64,000 nt of DNA. Origin: Ustilago trichophora (Eukaryota; Basidiomycota; Ustilaginomycetes; Ustilaginales; Ustilaginaceae). The notes below the pieces were generated by a model. It was not told where the DNA came from, ran no database searches, and worked only from the letters and a program-made list of their open reading frames with translations. Below are positions 59,271 through 64,000 of the stretch, in pieces. The stretch is from positions 310,001 through 374,000 of the forward strand of contig OOIN01000002.1 of assembly GCA_900323505.1 (NCBI GenBank), given 5' to 3'. A program made the translations under genes and the position numbers. Positions within the stretch are counted from its first letter, which is position 1. Each line of letters opens with the position of its first letter.

Positions 59271-60689
59271 TTAGGCAGCTTCAGCAACGATGCGACGTGA
59301 GGACATCCTAGGCGAAGTTCGGCGACTAGAAGAGACGGAAGAGGGGCTACCTTCCTTGACAGCTCTCTCGACCGCCTCTTCACTAGCAACGTCCTTGTCC
59401 GCCTCATCAGTATCACGCTTCAGCCGCTTGCTCACTTCCTCCAACGAGTCCGAGACCGCTGCCTCAGCCTCATCGACGCGCAGCTCTTGGCTGAGTGCAC
59501 TTGCTTTGCGCTTGCTCGCAGCAGCGCGGACCGCAGAAGGCGAAGTATCGACATGGGATGCTGTGGGCTTGGCATCGTTCTGATCGGCTTCGTCCGCGTC
59601 AAGCATCGGCTCCATGGTGATGGCGCTGGCAGCGAGCGGGCTGCTTTGGAACGGAGCGGTGGAAGCGAGACCGTGGTGATTCTTGCTGTTCTCTGGTGGG
59701 CTTGTGCCACGCGATGGTGAGTCACGATTGTTGCGTCCTGTGTTGGCGCCCGAGCTGCTCGATTCATCTTCCGCCGGAGCAGTAGACCCGGATCGAGTAC
59801 CGGAGCGCCGTCCGGAAGAGGTCTGCGTTGTGATGGGCGCAGGGGAGCTTGCCCGCGAGGGAGGTCGTCGCGATCGACTTGCCGAAGGTACTGTGAGGTT
59901 GGCCTCTGCAGAGGGCTTGGCCGAATTGCGGCCCCTCGAAGAGTCACGGCTCATGGTTTGGCTGTCTTGACCGGTTCTCGAGCTCGATGAAGCAGCCTGA
60001 ACGACAGTAGCCACATGAACAGCGCCACCTACAGTGGCGTAGGGGCTGCTGCTCTTGCGCTTCTTGCCAAGTCCCTTGACGCCGAGATGCTCGAGTTCAG
60101 CTTTGGACGCTAGCTTCTTGGCAGCCTCGCGCTTTGCTGACTGGATGGCCTTCTGCTGAGCTTCGCGTGCCTTGGCGAGCGCAGTTCCGGGAGCGCCGGG
60201 ATATCGATCGTTGGTGAGTGAGTAGATCTCGGATCGCTTGCCCGAGCTGGGATCAAAGAGAGGGTGAGAGCCCTCTGCAGACCAGTGTGGCACGCTGGTG
60301 GTGATGAGCGGCACGAGCGTAGCGGCGCTCTTCTGAGAGGTCTGGGAAACAGAAGCTGCCTCTTCGGAGGCCTTGGTTAGCGACGGTGCACGGAATGCTT
60401 GGAACTTGCGGCCTCGCTTGGCACTGGCAGCGTACATGGAATCGTTGGAGGACTTGAGGTAGGAAGAGGACGGAGGTGGAGAGCCACCGGCTGACGAGGA
60501 CGAGGAGGAGCCAGAAGCGGAAGCGGAAGCTGCGGCGGCTTGAAGAGCTTGAAGCGCCATGATCTGGTTTTGCCTGGCGGCGAGCGCGACTCGACTAAGC
60601 GGAGCGGGCATGGGTTGCGGAGAGCGGATCGAGGGTGGTAGCTGGCTGAGTGAGCCATAGCCGCGTGAAGGGACGGGCACGGCGGTCAT
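59271..60689 (-). CDS. Hypothetical disordered protein
   Basis: This 472-residue open frame is not recognised. It is rich in Ser, Ala, Arg and Pro and looks mostly disordered. Features in order: a Pro-rich start, a Gln/Ala helix (QNQIMALQALQAAAAS), a Ser run, a segment with some character (VPHWSAEGSHPLFDPSSGKR, then IYSLTNDRYPGAPG), a Lys/Ala helix (ALAKAREAQQKAIQSAKREA), a KKRKSSS patch suited to nuclear import, and a Ser/Arg-rich tail ending in acidic and basic repeats. The conserved-looking core at about 130-215 is the part to search. No signal peptide or membrane segment. The gene is complete and its codon usage resembles that of its neighbours. Confidence 0.7.
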   Translation of the reverse strand: MTAVPVPSRGYGSLSQLPPSIRSPQPMPAPLSRVALAARQNQIMALQALQAAAASASASGSSSSSSAGGSPPPSSSYLKSSNDSMYAASAKRGRKFQAFRAPSLTKASEEAASVSQTSQKSAATLVPLITTSVPHWSAEGSHPLFDPSSGKRSEIYSLTNDRYPGAPGTALAKAREAQQKAIQSAKREAAKKLASKAELEHLGVKGLGKKRKSSSPYATVGGAVHVATVVQAASSSSRTGQDSQTMSRDSSRGRNSAKPSAEANLTVPSASRSRRPPSRASSPAPITTQTSSGRRSGTRSGSTAPAEDESSSSGANTGRNNRDSPSRGTSPPENSKNHHGLASTAPFQSSPLAASAITMEPMLDADEADQNDAKPTASHVDTSPSAVRAAASKRKASALSQELRVDEAEAAVSDSLEEVSKRLKRDTDEADKDVASEEAVERAVKEGSPSSVSSSRRTSPRMSSRRIVAEAA

Positions 60690-62802
60690 GGTGGTCTAGT
60701 TGAACGAGTTTGATGTGGCAGCCTGTATCGTAGAGGCCAGAAGTGATGTTGAGATAGGGAAAAGGGAGCGAGAGAGTCGATCTTGCCTAACGACGTTGAG
60801 AAGAGATGGTGAGAGGACTGCAAACGAGCAACGTTGTGGTGTGACGAGAACTCTAGTTGCGGTGGAGATGAAGGCGGTAGCAAAGGCAGTGGTGGTGGGA
60901 GGGCAGGAGGAGAATGGCTGGAGCGGAGGATGAGTCGACACGCAAGCTTTTCGCGGGAGCTGAGGTCTGATGAGGATTTGATAGCGGAGCAGAGAGAGAG
61001 AGCGAGCGAGCGAGCGAGCGAGGCGTGCATGTACAGCGGACAAGGCGGACTGACTCTTTGTGTGTGTGGTGAGTGTGACACTTGGGACATGCGATTTTGA
61101 GCTCGAGCTGACGCTGAAGAGCTGGTGCAGGGTTTTGAGCGTGTTGGACCGGCTATCGTTTCTCACTTGGTCTCAAAGGAGAACGCGGAAAGCGCTAGCC
61201 AACCGCCAACTCTCTCTTTTTGGTCTTGGTCGTGCTCGGCTGCAACATAATGCACCTAAATTGATGATGATGCACAAAGTCAGGTCGCTTTGCCTCGAGG
61301 CCGCAAAACACTGCGACCCTTTGTTGTGGAATTTTGACTGCTCCACCTTTTGGCAAGAGATAGAGTGAGCGAGAGGGTCCAAACCCATCTCGCTGAGATT
61401 TTAGATTTGAAAAAGTCAACTTGGTTGGCTGGCGGCTGCACCAATGAAAAATCATATTGCCGCCGCTGAATGAGCATGGATCGTCTTCGTCTACGCATCC
61501 ACCTCTTTGTCCTGAGCGGACTCCATTCCAACGTGCCTGATGAGGAGGGCCTCGGGGGTCATCTGGATGCTTTCTGCAGCATGCTCATGGGCGACCGACC
61601 GGGCGGGCGTTGTGGGCGAATGGGCTTGAACACTCGAAACTCTGAAAAAAAATCATATTTTCTAACCGGAGTTTCAACGGTAGTCACCCACGACTTTGCG
61701 TCCAGTTCTACCACATCGAGTCGGTCCTATTCGGTCAACTCCTTCATCTTTGAATCCTATGGCTTCAAGTGAGCATCCCATTCAGTGTTCCGACCCCATG
61801 AATGGATACTGCCACGAGGTCGAAATCATCGGCGGGCAATGCGGTAAAGCCATGTAATTGGCCACAACCTGGGGAAGAACAAAAGAGGAGGATCTGAGAA
61901 GCGAAATTTCGGGGCGAACAAGAGTCTTGCGTCCGGGAATTCAACCAAGACAATGCTTGATCCGCGTCCAGAAACACATCGAGAACAGTGTCACCTCGAC
62001 CGGTGGACAGGAGAGACATCCTTTTGCAGTGTGCGAGATTGTTTTCCGACAGTCCCGATCGCGTCGGGACGTCAACGGGATCCGCATACCACTTTCTGCC
62101 ACGATTGCTCCTTCATGTGAGCTTTTCCATGTAAAGAGGAGGTCACGATGTGATCAAAAGGAGACGTTGCGATCACAAGTAGATGGGTCACTTCCTCAAC
62201 CAGCATCATGGCAGGTCAAGTCGTCAGCAAGTGCCCTCCTTGTACAGAGACGCATTGCCGGTATTGCAGTCTACGCGCTTGACCCGCGTCACGGACCCTT
62301 GAATCTTCTCAAAGAGTTGGTCCCTGCAGCCGGTCTTCAAAATCCATTTTCGTCGATTGTCACATCCTGACTCTCTCTCCCTCTCTGTCTCTCTCGTGCG
62401 AGATGGCTACAGCATTGAGCTTGAGCCAAAGTGGAGCAATGACCCGTTTAGGAAGGCTTGGCACCCCTCACACCCTCAGTGGTGTCAGCCTCAGCCTCGT
62501 GGTTGATCGACTCATTCGCACAACTCGAATTTTGCTCGCTATCTTGCTCAGACACAACCACCTTTATTTCTGCATCACCTCTCTCATAGCATACATCGAC
62601 TTGGAATAGAGACAGTCGCAATCATACCGCTCTTTTATATTCAAGCCCCGCGCTTCTCTCGAGTCTTGCACAGGGAACGAAAACCACACCATAAGGCCAT
62701 CCAGGTCACTCGATCATCTCCGCATCTGCCCAGCACTTTGTTCGAGACAGTATCGTCCACAAAGCAAAGCCTACTATTGACATAGACGGAGCATACTTGG
62801 CC
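60690..62802. other. Intergenic, 2.1 kb, divergent promoters
   Basis: Gap between the hypothetical gene and the USP gene. It holds a (GCGA)n microsatellite at 61002-61022, a perfect hairpin GTCCCGA-TCGCG-TCGGGAC at 62052-62070, and CT-rich DNA near 62370-62400. A 170-codon frame at 61858-62370 lacks a good start and shows no known domain. Confidence 0.5.
61002..61022. repeat. (GAGC)n microsatellite
   Basis: Five to six GAGC/GCGA units following a short GA run, in the leader of the hypothetical gene. Confidence 0.85.
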
Positions 62803-63768
62803 ATGATTTCCAGGCCAACAACGCCTATTCTCAATCACTCGGGCTCCAGCAGCTTGGCCACCCCACGGAGCAGCACGGAACAGTCTCGCCCACGTCAGGG
62901 CATCACCATCGAAGAGCCCGAACGTCCGCGAGCCACAGCCAGCCATACATCCCTCCACTCTGGCACTGGATCCTCGTCTCCTTCCCGCTCGGGCATCGTC
63001 GGCGATGGAACATACGGTGGACGCCGAGGCGGTCCATCCATGAACAAGAGCCGAACCAGCAGCTCAGGTGGCTTGAGCGATGTCAAGGCCGGCTACGAGC
63101 GAAGGGTAGGTTTCGACACTATGCCCGACGCCGATGAGACCAACTCTGGTGCTTTCAGCTTCACACTTCAAGTCAAGTCTCGAGGCTTCCTGCGAACCAA
63201 AAATACGCGTACCTTCATGGTTGCCGTGGACGATAATCCTTATTCGGAACGTGCGCTGGAATGGCTCATGGAGAATCTGGTCGAAGATGGCGATGAGGTC
63301 GTAGCTGTTCGCATTCTTGACGAAGAAGCAGACAACATTGACCAAGACGATGCCAGAGAGGAAGCACGCGAACTCATGGCATCGATCGTCGAGCTCAACG
63401 AAGAAGCCGAGGACCGTAAGATCTCGATCGTCGTCGAGTTTGTTGCTGGCAAAGTCGTCTCTACTATCCTCGATATCATCCATGTCTATCGTCCAGACAG
63501 CCTGACTGTAGGCACCCGCGGCAAGTCAGCCAACAAGTTCCAAAAGATGCTCGGTCAACATATTATGGGACATGTTAGCCGGGATATCCTTACCTCGTCC
63601 CCCGTACCAGTAGTGGTAGTCAGACCGGAAGCCAAGGTGCAGAAGCACCTCAAGAAGCGTCTCAACGATCCCAAGCGCAGAGGCTACCACAATCTCGTCA
63701 AAGGCGTCGAAGGTTTGCCCATGAGCATTACCAAGAACAAGCGTCGTTCGTTGCAAGTTCCGTCCTGA
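62803..63768 (+). CDS. Universal stress protein (UspA-domain) family
   Basis: The 321-residue protein has a Ser/Arg/Gly-rich disordered N-terminus of about 110 residues and one Usp domain at about 130-280. The domain opens with TRTFMVAVDDNPYSERALEW, contains VRILDEEADN, and has the ATP-binding signature near 240 (VGTRGKSANKF, then SRDILTSSPVPVVVVRPE). The basic tail (KKRLNDPKRRGYHN) follows. Usp proteins bind nucleotides and take part in stress responses; a specific role in basidiomycetes is not known. I use the ATG at 62803 (MISRPTTPIL); two codons more are open upstream but begin with TTG. No intron. Confidence 0.88.
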   Translation: MISRPTTPILNHSGSSSLATPRSSTEQSRPRQGITIEEPERPRATASHTSLHSGTGSSSPSRSGIVGDGTYGGRRGGPSMNKSRTSSSGGLSDVKAGYERRVGFDTMPDADETNSGAFSFTLQVKSRGFLRTKNTRTFMVAVDDNPYSERALEWLMENLVEDGDEVVAVRILDEEADNIDQDDAREEARELMASIVELNEEAEDRKISIVVEFVAGKVVSTILDIIHVYRPDSLTVGTRGKSANKFQKMLGQHIMGHVSRDILTSSPVPVVVVRPEAKVQKHLKKRLNDPKRRGYHNLVKGVEGLPMSITKNKRRSLQVPS

Positions 63769-64000
63769 TAGATCGTCTAAAGCCTGTATCGCTTCACTCA
63801 ACTTTGTTAGGTCTCACGGTCACCTGCTCTGCTCTGTTTGTATTTGTATTGCACTTCAATCCTACACTCTCCATGCAATCCCACACGGTCTCTTACATCG
63901 CAGGATCGCGGCTTCTCCTATAAAATAGCGCAAAATGTGTGCGTGATCCTCTGTCGTCGAGAGAGACTTGGCCACGAACAACAAAATACTAGAATCAGCG
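63769..64000. other. 3' region of the USP gene to the window end
   Basis: Probably only 3' untranslated sequence and terminator. Confidence 0.5.

Noticed and set aside
61858..62370. 170-codon plus-strand frame upstream of the USP gene
   Set aside because: It does not begin with ATG, spans a hairpin, and has no recognisable content.

Overview
The window is nuclear DNA from a basidiomycete fungus, most probably a smut of the Ustilaginales (Ustilago / Sporisorium / Pseudozyma type). This is inferred from the gene families, from intron-poor genes with short introns (GTAAGT or GTGAGT donors, CTAAC or CTGAC branch sites), and above all from a divergent ferroxidase / iron-permease pair that matches the fer1-fer2 high-affinity iron uptake pair known from Ustilago maydis. 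I see no transposon, virus or CRISPR array. I count 22 protein-coding genes and one 5S rRNA gene.

Layout. 0.4-5.3 kb: DNA polymerase eta and an MCT-like MFS transporter. 5.5 kb: a lone 5S rRNA gene on the minus strand with its own T-run terminator. 6.4-11.5 kb: a secreted alpha-amylase facing a very large secreted, His-rich, multiply Kex2-cleavable protein. 12.3-18.7 kb: fer1-like ferroxidase (minus) and fer2-like permease (plus) around a 2.9 kb shared promoter with four exact copies of a GATA box. 19-21.7 kb: a four-exon BIG1/VOA1-like V-ATPase assembly factor and a mitochondrial-looking short-chain dehydrogenase. 23.8-30.8 kb: dihydroxyacetone kinase, a DUF1769 protein and a peroxisomal Mpv17/PMP22 protein. 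32.2-34.2 kb: the spliceosomal ubiquitin ligase Prp19. 34.2-38.1 kb: 3.9 kb without a gene, holding an unusual inverted repeat. 38.1-45.0 kb: a Zn2Cys6 regulator, Spt3 and the mitochondrial phosphatase Ptc7. 45.7-52.7 kb: a Ted1/PGAP5-type phosphoesterase, UDP-glucose dehydrogenase and an amidase. 53.2-58.3 kb: a DUF1770 protein, an AidB-type acyl-CoA dehydrogenase and a flavocytochrome b2. 59.3-63.8 kb: a disordered orphan protein and a universal-stress-domain protein.

Most neighbours are unrelated housekeeping genes. The clear functional unit is the iron pair: Fer1 oxidises Fe(II) at the cell surface and Fer2 imports the Fe(III). Next to it lies the His-rich secreted protein, which may or may not be related to metal handling. 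The points most worth a second look are the GATA-box cluster, the Kex2-processed His-rich protein, a dispersed (GTACT)n motif in many intergenic gaps, the inverted repeat at 35.7-36.2 kb, and an amylase whose normally invariant region-IV histidine is glutamine.
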